In this document: in pieces, positions 11,868 to 24,116 of the stretch | How positions within the stretch are numbered: position 1 is the stretch's first letter | Layout of the letters: every line of letters begins with the position of its first letter | DNA from: Nicotiana tabacum | Lineage: Eukaryota > Streptophyta > Magnoliopsida > Solanales > Solanaceae | Assembly (NCBI RefSeq): GCF_000715075.1 | Contig: NC_134094.1 | Span: 84,852,120 to 84,916,119 of the forward strand | DNA length: 64,000 bases | Direction of reading: 5' to 3' | The notes under the pieces: model-generated | What the model saw: only the letters and a program-made list of their open reading frames with translations | Told to the model about the DNA's origin: nothing | The model's database searches: none | Made by a program: the position numbers and the translations under genes

Positions 11868-12411
11868 AAACTTCTTTGACAATGATCGTTCAAATAGAAA
11901 ATTAGAGTGGACTACGAATTTTTCAGTGACGCATATCTTTCTATTTATATGTACGTATATATTGTGAGTATAGGTTCTTGTCTTTTTTCTTATTTGATTG
12001 CTGCTTATACTATTGATACTAATTACTATCCCATTTATACATACTCATTTACGGCTAATTTGAACTCACTCATACTTAATTCATGTAATACTTCAAAATT
12101 AACAAGTGGTTCAACCTCAGTATAAATGTATAATAGCTGCGCATGACAACTCCATGTTTGTGGAATACATATATAATGGTAACAGCTAAACATTTATAAT
12201 TATTTGCTTTAAAATTACATATATTTGAATCTAAGGAAGTTAATTAATTTCTACCGAAATAAAAGGCAGGATATTGAATACAAGGGTCAACAAAATGGTA
12301 AATGTAAACATCTATTTTTCAAGTTGTTAAAAAAATATAGTATTTAAAAGTTTTAAAAAAAATAATTGTAAATATTTTAAGAATTTACTGCAAATATTTT
12401 TTTTAGACTTC
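11261..12411. other. Intergenic with a long (TA)n microsatellite
   Basis: No gene visible. A pure (AT)n run of about 40 dinucleotides spans 11778-11864 and creates open frames reading YIYIYI on both strands; these are artefacts. Confidence 0.6.
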
Positions 12412-12416
12412 CTAGA

Positions 12417-15400
12417 TGTAACGACTCGACTTGTCGTTTTGTGAATTGGCGTCTCGTTCAACGGTTCCAGACACCGACCAACTTCGTAATATGTATTATA
12501 ACGTATGTATGCGGTCGAGTTTGGTTTTCGGAAGATTTAGAATTAAAATGAAAGAACAATTCTTACTTTTGAAGCTTAAATGAAAATAGTTGATTGGAGT
12601 TTTGACTTTTGAACAAACGACTCTGGAATGAAATTTTGATGATTCAAATAGTTTCATATAATGATTTCGGACTTAGGCGTATGTCCGTAATTGGATTTGA
12701 AAATCCGTAGGTAAATTCGACGCATTTTGGTGATAGTTGAAAAATGAAAGATTTTTAGAAAGTTTGACCGAGAGTTGACTTTATTGATATCGGGGTCGAA
12801 ATTCGATTCCGGAAATTGAAACATATGCATTATGACATTTATGACTCGTGTGCAAAATTTGAAGTCATTCCGGATTGATTTGATAGGTTTCAGCATCGAA
12901 ACCTAGAATTTGGAGTTCGGAAGTTCATAAGTTTCTTAGGCTTGAATCGATGCGTGATTTGTGATTTTGAGGTTCGGTACCTCGGGAAAATTCTTGAATA
13001 AATCTTGTGTGAAAGTGGTAGTTGCCGAAATAACCTTGACCCGGGCAAAATAGAAAATATTTTTCGTCACCAGCACCAGGGTAATGTGGGGCGCTAGCCC
13101 TGGCACTGGGATTTTTGAGGTTCTGGAAAGAGGGCCACAGGTAGCGCCCCACGCCACCTGTGGCGCTCGAAATATTATATACTCACTTTGAGGGTCATTT
13201 TTCCCCATTCCTCTTCGCTGAATTTTGGGGGTTTCCTCCACTCTCTCAAGACCTCCAACTCCCCCCATCTCCAAGGTCAGTAATCCCTACTAATTTGATA
13301 TTTCATTCTATCATTTCCACTCTAAAACTAACTCAATCCACCATGTAATCCTTAGATCTTCAAGAAATTTCTTCAAGAACTCAAAAGAGGGTTTTGGCAA
13401 GATTTCTTTCAAAAGGTAATCCTACACCCTTAGACATATATGAATGGACTTATTATGAGTATGTGGGCAAGAAATAAGTATTAGTACTTATTGGATGGTG
13501 TTTGGAAGTCATAAATACTTAAACTAGATTATTGGGTGTTATAGAAATTTTGTAATGAATTAATTAGTAACAATTAGGTGGATGTGAGTTCATTGATGAT
13601 TTTAGTGGTGCTAAAGAAGGTTGTTTGTAGACAAATAATAGTTTAGTATCTCTTGTTGGTGGGAAGGAGGGATTGTTGGATGAAGAAACATCATTACTAG
13701 AGGTAATAAAATGCTATATACTCTAGATGTTTAATAAAATGCCTAAATGACCAAAAATCTAGAAATTTATTTACTAGTATTGGTCCAATTGAATTATGTT
13801 GATGTAGATTAAAGTTGTAAGAGAAGTGGGAGATTTTAGTATCACTAAAGAGCTAAATTAAGAAAACTCGATTTGTTGCGATCTTATTTTCGAGGGATTT
13901 TCAAGAAAATCATCAGGATTTGAGCCATCCTGGGGTGGCTTCACTTGCGAAGATCATTTAAAGTATTGGTTTAGTTTCGTTGAGGTAAGTATCTTACCTA
14001 ACCTTGAGTGGGGGAATTACCCCTTAGGCATTGAGTCTTATGTGGAAATTGTGTAATTGAAAGCCACGTACGCGAGGTGACGAGTACGTACTTGGTTTAT
14101 ATGTGCAAAGTATACCGGTTAAAATTTGTAGACACCCTTATGTATTAAATTGGAAAATTGTTGGAACTTATTAAATCTTTTATTTGTCATTCCTCATCCC
14201 TTGCTTGCTTAAGTTGTTTTTATATGATAATTTGGTGTGATTGCCACTTTGCTTTTTATGTGAAATGTCGTGGTTGGTTGGGTTGACATTTCTTGGAAAT
14301 AATTTCATTATGGATTCCTTATCTGCAAATAATTAATTAAATAAGTTTAAAATGAGGCATTAATACACATATATTTATCAAAATTTTGGATTAAAGAATT
14401 AATTAAATAAGCTTAAAAAGAGGCATTAATATATTTATCAAAAATTTGGATTAAAGAAGGTGTTGTCCTATGCTGAGTTACTTTTCCATCTCTGTTGTTA
14501 TTTTTGAGGTTTTATATACGTTGTGTGGAGCCTTGGGCTATTTGCTTTGAAATTGATTGATTTTTGTTATATCTTTGGAGTTGGTTGTGGCATTGGGCAA
14601 TTTGTGATATGAATTGATTGTGTTGTGTTGTTGTGATAATATTCCATGTAAATTATTGGGTGATTTGAGTTATTGTTATGAGGAGAGATAAGGGTGGCTA
14701 TAAAAACGATAAAGGTGGCTATTGATATTGTCAGGGTGGAGGGAAAAGGGTGACTATTATTATGGAGTGATACGGGTGGCTATAGGAGAGATAAGGGTGA
14801 CTATTGTCAAGGATGATACGTTATGATGTGGGATTATTATGTTGGTAATTTTTATGTGATGTTGTGATTTTCCTTGTGTTTATTTTTATCTCTTGTGCAA
14901 CTTGTCTTGTTGTTTTGGTAAACTTGATAATAGTCTGATTCATGTTGAAATTGTGAGCCTGTGGCTATTGCCAGGAGGTTTATATTATTGGTAGGTGATT
15001 TGTCCGTGTAGATGTGGTATGAAATATGTGCACGAGATGCCGGAGAAATATGATGATTTTATTATTGGCACGTGAGTTTTCCGTGCGGTTATGAAAGAAA
15101 TATGGGCACGAGGTGCCTGAAAAATATGATGGTTTTATTATTGGTACGTGAGTTGTCCGTGCGGTTGTGATAGAAACATGGGCACAAGGTGCCGTGGAAA
15201 TATAAAAGTGGACTGAGACATGTAATTTTTATGATTATGAAATGAGGTGTCACATGGTGACTTTTACTTGGAAGAATTATATTCGAAAGATATTTATTTG
15301 AAAGAATTATATTCGTAAGATATTTATTTGAAGGAAGTATATTCGAGATATATTTAATTGAAAGGATTACATTCTAAAGATTTTTATTTGAAAAACTTAT

Positions 15401-16060
15401 AGATAAAAGATGTATATTTTGAAGGACTTGATCAATTGGTTGTACTTGTGTTCATTATTCGTTTGAGCAACATTTATGGTGTTCTTGCTGCTTTACTGTT
15501 TATATCACTAGTTGATTATTGTTGCTATCACTGCTATTTATTTTTTATTATTGTTGTATACTATATTGCACAGATTATTAGACTAGTGAGTGTCTTGACT
15601 GTACCTCGTCACTACTCCACCAAGGTTAGTCTTGATATTTACTGGGTACCGACTGTGGTGTACTCATACTACACTTTTGCACATTTTTGTGCAGACCCAG
15701 GTACTGGAGATATTAGACTCGAGCAGAGTTAGGGTGTTGATCGCAAGGATTCAAGGTAGATCTTCTTGGTTGTCCAGTCCCTTGGAGTCTTCCCATTTTA
15801 TTGTACTATTAATTATTATTCGAACAGTACTGTATATTCGATCCTTGAGATCATTTCATGTATTCAGTTAGAATTCGTGACTCAGTATTACCAGTCTTGG
15901 GAGGTTGTTATAATTATTTCCGCTGTTGATTTCGACATTTGTATTAAATTATATGTTTAAAAAAATGGCTTGAATTATTATTAAAATCGACTTATCTAAT
16001 CTTAGAGACTAAGTGTCATCCCGATACCCGTGGTAGGATTTTGGGTCGTGAGTCGTGACA
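12417..16060 (+). mobile_element. Gypsy solo LTR, 3.64 kb
   Basis: The sequence begins TGTAACGACTCGACTTGTCG and ends GGGTCGTGAGTCGTGACA, the terminal forms of the long-LTR gypsy elements elsewhere in the window but in the opposite orientation. The flanks are CTAGA (12412-12416) and GTAGA (16061-16065), a 4-of-5 target duplication. No gag, pol, primer site or second LTR is present, so it is a solo LTR left by recombination between two LTRs. Inside are a GC-rich dyad (about 13080-13165) and about 80-bp tandem units with GCACGAGGTGCCG near 15000-15195. A further roughly 33-45 bp direct repeat (GAAAGAATTATATTCGAAAG) lies at 15270-15400. Small open frames in it are not genes. Confidence 0.85.
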
Positions 16061-16065
16061 GTAGA

Positions 16066-16483
16066 TAATAAAATTACAATTTTTTTTACGACGACTTGTC
16101 TTGTAATGGACAAGCATGCACGCCGGTCTCTGTCCCTCTTATTGTGCTTTAACAGGGGAATTTAAGAAAAAACATATGGATAATATAACTTGATGGTATT
16201 GAACAAAATGCACTTCCTACTCCTACTAGATAAGTGCGTTAGCTCTACCGAAGTTCCTTTTTATGGACGAATAAATTAATCCTTTTTCATTTCTTAATAT
16301 GGAAATAATGACGTTATCATTAATGCATTTTAGAGTAAAGAATACTCATTCAAATGTGTGGTAGTAATATACTTGAATTGTGTTTTATTGATAATGTCAA
16401 ATCTCATCTTTTATCATTTATTGTGTGATAAAAATATGCCATCAAGACTTCATTAAAGGTAAGTTCTATCGAGCAGATGTTAG
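16066..16483. other. Intergenic, nothing recognised
   Basis: A short stretch between the solo LTR and the LINE fragment, with no gene or repeat that I recognise. Confidence 0.4.
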
Positions 16484-16954
16484 GCCTACTATGTTGTATG
16501 TCACACAGTGTTAACAAGTGAAGAATTCACATGTCCAGAAGTTCAAAGTAGCGGAAATAAGGATACTGAGGTGAATGTGTGGACATACTAAGAGAGATAA
16601 GATTATGAATGAAGATATTTAGGACAAAGTAGGAGTGGCTTCCGTGGTGGACAAGATGCAGGAAGCAAGACTGAGATTATTCAGTCATGTGAAGAGGAGG
16701 TGCCCAGATTCCCCAATGAGCAGGTGTGAGAGGTTGGCCATAGGGTGTCCTAAGGAGAGGTAGAGGTAGTCCAAAAGAAGTATTGGGGAGAGGTGATTAG
16801 GCACGACATAAAACATTTGAAACTTACCGAGGATATGACCCTTGATAGGAGGGTGTGGATGTCGAGAATTAGGGTAGAAGATTAGTTGGTCGTTGAGCAT
16901 GTTCTCTTTCATATACGTAGATCTCTATTACTGTCGGTTATCTTTTTGCGTTGA
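16484..16954 (+). pseudogene. RTE-type LINE, C-terminal reverse transcriptase fragment
   Basis: In frame pieces one can read [51 protein letters not shown] and [11 protein letters not shown]. This is the conserved tail of plant RTE-clade LINE reverse transcriptases. Several stops and small shifts interrupt it and all the catalytic domain upstream is missing, so it is a 5'-truncated dead copy. Its 3' untranslated end is found more than 10 kb away at 27384, because an LTR element landed in it at 16955. Confidence 0.8.
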
Positions 16955-19900
16955 TGTCACGATCCAAAATCCAACTAGCCGTGATGGAACCTAACCAACT
17001 CGCTAGGTAAGCCAATTAATAATAAACCAATTCAAATAAGATTTATTGAGACAAATAAATGATAAAATAACTGAATCTTTAAACATTTTCCAAGGACTGG
17101 TAATACAAATCATGGGCTTCTACGATTTAGAATTTATAAAGTTGGTATGAAATAAAATACACCATCTGTTTGAAATGTACATAAATAAATTTTCATAAGT
17201 CTAAAGCTACCATGAGAAAGATGTAACTAAAACCGGAACGCAGGTATGTCTTCAATGCTAGCTCCCGCCATACACAGCGACATCAACATCCAAAATATGC
17301 ACGCATGGTGCAGAAGTGTAGTATAAGTACAACCGACCCCATGTACTCAATAAGTAACAAACCAGCCCTTAGGTTGAAAGCAGTGACGAGCTTGGACAAA
17401 CGGTCAGAGTCTAACACCAATAGCCAACATCACTCACAATAATATAATGAAAGTAGTACAAGAAACAACTCAAAGATGTGATGCTCCGCTCGTTCATAAT
17501 TACGAAAAAATAGGCATGCTTTTCAAGTATAACAGTAAAATCCAAATCCTTCACCGAAATCACCAAAATATGAGTAAGTCAGAAAGCTTTGATTTTTCCC
17601 AAAAACTTTCAACAACAGATAAGATGATTCAATCTTAGATAGCATGAGGAAAATACATCTCTATGCCTATATGTCAATGTGCATGTGAAGTCATAAATGT
17701 CACAAAACCGTGAGAAAATGCACCTATATGCGTGTATGTTAAGTATGCATGTTAGATGCAATGCGTCACAGTGATGAACTCATGTACTCACACTCTCAGA
17801 GTACTCAATATCATAGTCTCACACTCCCACTCCTCACGCTCAATCACTCAGCACACTCAGTCACTCAACATTGTACAGTACCTGCTGCAGCGCGCAACCC
17901 GATCCCATCATGAATCAATAGTAATTGCGCTCACTGTGGGTGTGTAGCCTCCGGGGGGGCGGATCCTGCCCAAGCGCTAATATAACCTGTTGCGGCGTGC
18001 AACCCGATCCACATATATCCATAAGGCCCGTTGCGGCGTGCAACCCGATCCACATCAGCACTGTTCGGTGCCTGTTGCGATGTGCAGCTCGATCCACATA
18101 TAGCCATATGGTTTGTTGCGGCATGCAACCCGATCCACATATAGCCATAAGGCTTGTTGCGGCGTGCAACCCGATCCACATATCTCACTCACAACACGAC
18201 TCTCAGGCCCCAACTCAGTCATCAATCTCTCCAGTCTCTCGGGATCAACAATCTCATGCCAATCAGCCCAAATAATGATAATATATTGTGACAACAAATG
18301 ATAACAAAGGCTGAAGTATGATATGAAAATGAATGAATATGACTGAGTATGTAACTACAATTTAAGCAAATATCTCAACAACTGAAATGACCTCAGTGGG
18401 CCATCAACATAATAAGCATATCGCCTAAATATGGTTTCTAACATGGATCACATCTCAATTACTCTATCACGTAGAAATTTCATGGATAAAGACAAGATTA
18501 AGTAACTACACAGTACCACAGAATTAACCGAGTCATATTTCACACGGTGCACGCCCACATGCCCGTCACCTAGCATGTGCGTCACTTCACACAAAATACA
18601 TAACACGTATATTCAGGGATTCATACCCTCAACACAAATCCAATACCAAGCAAGCCAAACGATGCTCCAAAAATGACATCTCGCGCGCACCGACCTCTGA
18701 ACGGCTCGAAACTAGCCAAAAGCAACTCAAATACATCAAATGAAGCCCAAATAAACAATTCCAAATGATAAAGGTCGAATATTTAATCAAAAGCCCAAAG
18801 TCAACCAAAACATCAAACCTAGGCCCGCAACTTGGAACCTGAAAATACTCACAAAATCCGACAACCCATTCTATGAGCCCAACCATACTATTTCACACAA
18901 ATCTGACTCCGAATCGATGTTTAAAACTCATGAATTCGCTCTATGAAACTTTGGTAAAAAAAAACCCTACTTTCTCTTTGGAAATGATCAACCAAATGCT
19001 AAAAATGAAGATAGATTCATCAAATATAAATAAAATCGAGTATAGAATACTTACCCCAATCCATATGGTGAAAATTGCCTAAAACATTACTTCAATCCGA
19101 GTTCCATAGCTCTAAATATGCAAAATGGAAGAAACCTACGAAATAGAGTACTTTATAATCACTAGGCAAAATAATGAACTGCGATCGCGGAACAACCTTC
19201 GTGATCACGATGAATAACCTACACTGCCTCCATAAATATGCTACGCGATCGCGAACCTAATCATTCGAACGTGAAGCACACAGGCGCCCACACTCTGCGA
19301 CCGTGTTCCCTCATACGCGAACGCGATGAAGAAGCTCCCAACTCCAATTCTCAGCTCAGGCCTATGCGAACACAATGGCTCTTATGCGAACGTGATGCTC
19401 AATCTCTAGAAACCAACGCGAACGCGGATATCTACTCGTGAACGCAAAGAAGGAACTACTCAACTCCAGATTTTCATCTACGCGATAGCACCTCTAACTT
19501 CACTATCGCGAAGAAGACTTGGTGCACCAGATACTAGCAGGAACTAGCAAGGCCAAAATGAAGGAAAATGATCTGAAACACGTCCGCAACTCACCCGAAC
19601 CCCTCGAGACCCCGTCCGAATATACCAACAAGTCCCATGACCTAACACAAACCTACTCGAGGCATCAAATGATGCATAACAACATCGAAGCGATTAATCA
19701 CACTTCAAATCAAACCTAAGTGAACTTCGAACTTTCAATTTTCAAAATTCGCGCCGAAACATATCAAATCAACTCGGAATGAACTCAAATTTTGCACACA
19801 AGTCCCAAATTATATGACGAAGCTATTCCAATTCCTAGAACCATAATTCGAATCCGATATCCTCAAAGTCAACTCTCGGTCCAACTTATAAACTTTCTAA

Positions 19901-20235
19901 ACTTTCAAATTTCCAACTTTCGCCAATTAGCGTCGAAACCTTCTAGAATTATCCAAATGCAAATCCGGGAATACGTACGAGTCCAAAATCTCCATCCAAA
20001 CCTAACAGAATCATCAAAACTCCGTTACGGGGTCAAATATACAAAAGTCAAACTTGATCAGCTCTTCCAACTTAAAGCTTCAAACATGAAATTCATTCTT
20101 CTAAATCACTTCCGAGTAACCTGAAAACCAAAACCAACGATTCACACAAGTCATAATACATCATACAAATATACTCATGCCCTCAAACTACAGAGCTAAG
20201 TGCAAATTCTCAAAATGACTAGTCGGGTCGTTACA
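16955..20235 (-). repeat. 3' LTR of the LARD-like element
   Basis: 3281 bp, TGTCACGATCC...GGGTCGTTACA. Within it are a tandem array of about 40-60 bp units carrying GCGGCGTGCAACCCGATCCACA (about 17880-18180) and an array of CG-rich palindromes such as GCGATCGCGGAAC (about 19180-19500). Open frames at 17915-18301 are shadows of the tandem array. Confidence 0.9.
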
Positions 20236-20249
20236 TTCTCCCCCACTTA
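20236..20249 (-). promoter_or_regulatory. Polypurine tract of the LARD-like element
   Basis: On the minus strand the sequence AAGTGGGGGAGAA directly precedes the 3' LTR. It is a purine run of the kind that primes plus-strand DNA synthesis, and its position confirms the element's direction. Confidence 0.85.
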
Positions 20250-23200
20250 AACATACGTTCGTCCTCGAACATGCCAAGAGTTGTTCCAAGGCCGTCAATC
20301 ACTCAGTAACCTTACCATGGACATACCCAGGGGTGATCCCACGTCACCCTATTCCATATAGGCCCGACAACACAATATAACTGAAGATCATTACTTTGAC
20401 CTTAGCCCATAAACCATAGAATCCAATTTTTAACATCCGGAATTTCCTAAAAGACCTGAACCTCGCGTCCACACACTGTATAAGTCTGAACAAGCTATAT
20501 CAAGCCATAACCATAACCCAAGATGTAATCACATGACATACCATATAACTCGCATACCCGTAGCAAAATTTTCGATCACAGTAGCTGCTCAAAATAATCC
20601 AATACCGGTAATAAACCTCATATCAATCAAAACCCCATCCTAAAACCTCTGTACACTACCGATGATGAAAGAAATACGTAGAAATTAATAACCATTCATC
20701 AGATCAACAAGTCATGGAGCTCCCTCTCGTTCGACAAGAGCTATAGATAATATCTAAACCGACTTCCGATATTATCTTTCCAAATATACTGTAATCAAAT
20801 CCGATAGTACCCATTCTAGGTCTAACGACCCATCATATCAAATACAACCACCCTACTAACATGCCACTCTAATTCAACCTAGATTCACAACCGTGCAATC
20901 CGTGTACCAATAAGCTATAATTCAAATGTGTTCAATCATGGAAAATGACTCAAATGATAGAGCTGCCCTGCAAGTTCAACAGATACCACCACAGGCGCAA
21001 TGCTATGAACCCATCACACATAGTAGAATTAAGATACACAAATCTAATACAAAGGATCATATCCCAACATAACCCAGTTGCAATACGTGACCCCATCCAA
21101 ACACGGGTCCATATGAAATACCTCAAGCCACCATGCTCAAAATCAACAACTACATACAATTCAACATCAAATACATGAAGTGTATGGCCATAACCACGGA
21201 GAAGAAAATAACACAATATATCACAGCCCGGAGAGGACATAACCAAGGTCCAATCAAGCATTCGACACCCCAATAACCATCTCGTTCAAATCCCGCTACA
21301 AGATCCAAACAGAACCGCACCATGTGTGCTTATAACCAATCAAATCACAACCCCTCGTAGCATAGAGAAGTAGCACATATATCATATCAGAACTCTAATA
21401 AGCTCAACTCTTCTGAATGGCACACCCTTCAACAATAGAAGTACGGAGTCAACCAATCCGGCCTGGTATAGAATACATATCCTCATTGGGTCTACCAAAT
21501 GGGCCCCAAATCAACTCTGGTCATCGATAAATAGATAAATAACCCTCCGAAGGTTCACAATGACCTAACCATAACACATACTATCATCTGGTTAGCTTTA
21601 TCCACACATTCACAGTCCACAACCACGAAACAATCTGCTTCTGAGAATTCCCGGTCTCCAAATCCATAGAACACACGAATCACCATATCTGATCCCAATT
21701 TCATCGCTCGAATGTCTAACACATCTCTCATACATGATCTTCCCACGAGGAATACTTCTAAAATTTTTCCATGCCAGATAGCAAAAATCTGAATATCAGC
21801 AGCCAATCAATGAGGAGAGTACCGCAGTACCAATGAAGCATCCGTAAGTCAACACACAATGCGCCTTCTGAAATGCGCACCCTTCTCAGGAATTACCAAG
21901 TAGTGCCGACATCCGATATTGTTTGTGCTGCATAAACCCATGACCTTTCTTTTGGAACTGAATCGTATACTTGCACATACAAGTCTCAATCCCACTCAAC
22001 ACACCGCATGTATCATGCCACCATATGAAAAGTACGGGAATCGCATAATCAATCCCTGAGTTACAAATAGAATACATATCTGATCAGCCAGAAACCTTTC
22101 ATTTGATTCCATCCAATAAAAAATCACAATACTCAACATGCTCCTCACGCCGGTAGGAAATATCCATCTCAAACCGTGGTAGAAACCATTGAGAACCCCT
22201 CCAAAACCCATTTGCGCGTCATCAAACCATCACAACTGGATCTCTCTAACTTAACCAAGTCACGCAGGTCGCCTAAACCCAAGAGCATTTCCACAAAACA
22301 CCTGTAGAACCTCACCACATCACACATACCCAAAGAACCGACCATAACCATTATCGTGCTGATCCAACCTACTATCAAGCTGTCTAACTTCTCCGAGTTT
22401 CTTTTGAATTGCCTTCAAGTTGATACTTCTCCTTGCCAGAACACCACGATCCTTACCCAAAATTCACCACAAGAGGTTCTAACATAAAACCACACGCCTT
22501 AAAACCCATAAGTCGATGTATTCCCTCTTAAGCACCCCAGAAGTACCACAACTGAGACACCCACACTGAAGAGACCTTTTGTGAGTCTAAAGTCGTTTCC
22601 TTCACCTTTCTGATATTGAAGTGTATAATCCCTAGTGATATAGAAATACCGCGAGTCTCGACACCATCTAATGTAAATCTCAGATTCTAGCCATATACAA
22701 ATCCGAAAAATTCTCAACTACTACATATAAATCTTGAACCTATTAGAACCTTCTCTAGAGTCATTTACTCTACTCAAATACCAATTTCACCACCCACGCG
22801 AGCCGAATGACCTGTGCCCCATTAGCACAATAACACCCAAAGAAGTAACTCCGCCTTAATGCAACCGAGTAAATTCCTACTCTATGCGCACTCCATCCGT
22901 TAGGAATAACAACTCAAATCATTCCACGATTTCCATATACAAATAAAGTATAATATAACCTGTATCCGGAAATTCCCTTACTCAAGTCATCCTCGATCTC
23001 AACCTCTGCAAGTCATAATTGATTCACAAGTATGCCTCAAACCAAAACCATTACAACATATAACCATGAAATAAAATTGTTGATAGCCGACTCCCCTACT
23101 TGGATCAAAGCCATAGATCAAACACTCGATAACTCGCAATACCCATACTCTATTACTACCATAATACCGCAGGGAGATTCAACTAAATCCTTCATAAGCT

Positions 23201-24101
23201 CACATAACAAACCATATAGTACCTCAAATCATCTACTAAACTCGCATGCATCCATGTGATGGTCATGTCAATTATTACAACAGATCCAAACTCAAATTGC
23301 ACAAATATAACCCACTAGTAGAAAAGAAATCCTCCACACAACATCATAAGGATCACACATCCGTAAATTACCCCGCATGTGATAACCCACCCGTTTAGCT
23401 TCAAACCGACATCTCTCTATAACCTTTCACAGCCACAACTACTACGCCATCACTTAATCTTCCTGAGTTTGAACTCACAACAAGACTTAAAAATCTACTT
23501 CGTCCCACAATTAAACAACATGAAAAATCTTCCAACACACTCATAACTCGAGACTATATGTCATATCAAGACATAAATCAAGCACCCAATAGTCCTTTTC
23601 ACATCCCAAGAAAAATCTTACCGTCACATTCAAACCATCCGAACACATCCCGCAGTCACATCATACTCATCATATGGTCATCCAACCACTCATCGAGCCA
23701 CAAATTCCACTAATAGGGACACTGTCGGACTTATAAGTCCAAAAGCACGTGCTCACTCACCCGAAATCCCCATGCTCGAGCTACAGTCAAAACCCGGCCT
23801 TAAGTCCTTCAGACTGGCCCATCATCAGCAAACAAAAATCACATCTTGGACATCATCCATGGAATCACAAGATGCCGATGCACAGCTGATATCGAGCGCT
23901 CACATATGCATATGAATGCGTGGAAAGAATTCAAAGAGTTACGCTTCAAGCTGAATCAATGCCGCACAATAAGGAAAGAAAGATGGGAAGTTTATCCTAA
24001 ATGCCCTCTAGCCTCTCGAAGATAGGTATGGATGTCATCATACCGATCCGCAAGACTCTACAATACACTTACTCATGACTGGTAGAACCAATAAGCCTAG
24101 A
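20250..24101 (-). other. Non-coding core of the LARD-like element
   Basis: About 3.85 kb with no frame longer than about 107 codons and no retroelement protein motif (no zinc knuckle, protease DSG, FIDD or integrase residues) on either strand. The end near the primer site (about 23990-24101) resembles the leader of the coding gypsy element at 54870-54956. This suggests retained packaging or priming sequence. The rest is CA-rich on the + strand and unlike anything else in the window. Confidence 0.75.
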
Positions 24102-24113
24102 GCTCTGATACCA
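24102..24113 (-). promoter_or_regulatory. Primer binding site, initiator tRNA-Met (LARD-like element)
   Basis: On the minus strand TGGTATCAGAGC is complementary to the 3' end of initiator tRNA-Met, the usual primer of plant gypsy chromoviruses and copia elements. It lies three bases from the right LTR. Confidence 0.9.
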
Positions 24114-24116
24114 ATT

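Noticed and set aside
11601..11967. Open frames reading YIYIYI on both strands
   Set aside because: They are translations of an (AT)n microsatellite.
12654..13348. Several 60-110-codon frames near 13 kb
   Set aside because: They lie inside the solo LTR 12417-16060, overlap on both strands and have no recognisable domain.
17915..18301. Repetitive open frames (VDRVARRN, IWLYVDR type); possible CRISPR-like or repeat-protein array
   Set aside because: This is the tandem array of the LARD LTR. Units are adjacent without unique spacers of constant length, and the host is a plant, so it is not CRISPR. The same array occurs at 25040-25300.
20250..24101. Hidden gag-pol in the LARD core
   Set aside because: Neither strand shows the zinc knuckle, protease, reverse transcriptase or integrase motifs that are easily read in the decayed gypsy element at 50028-54770.
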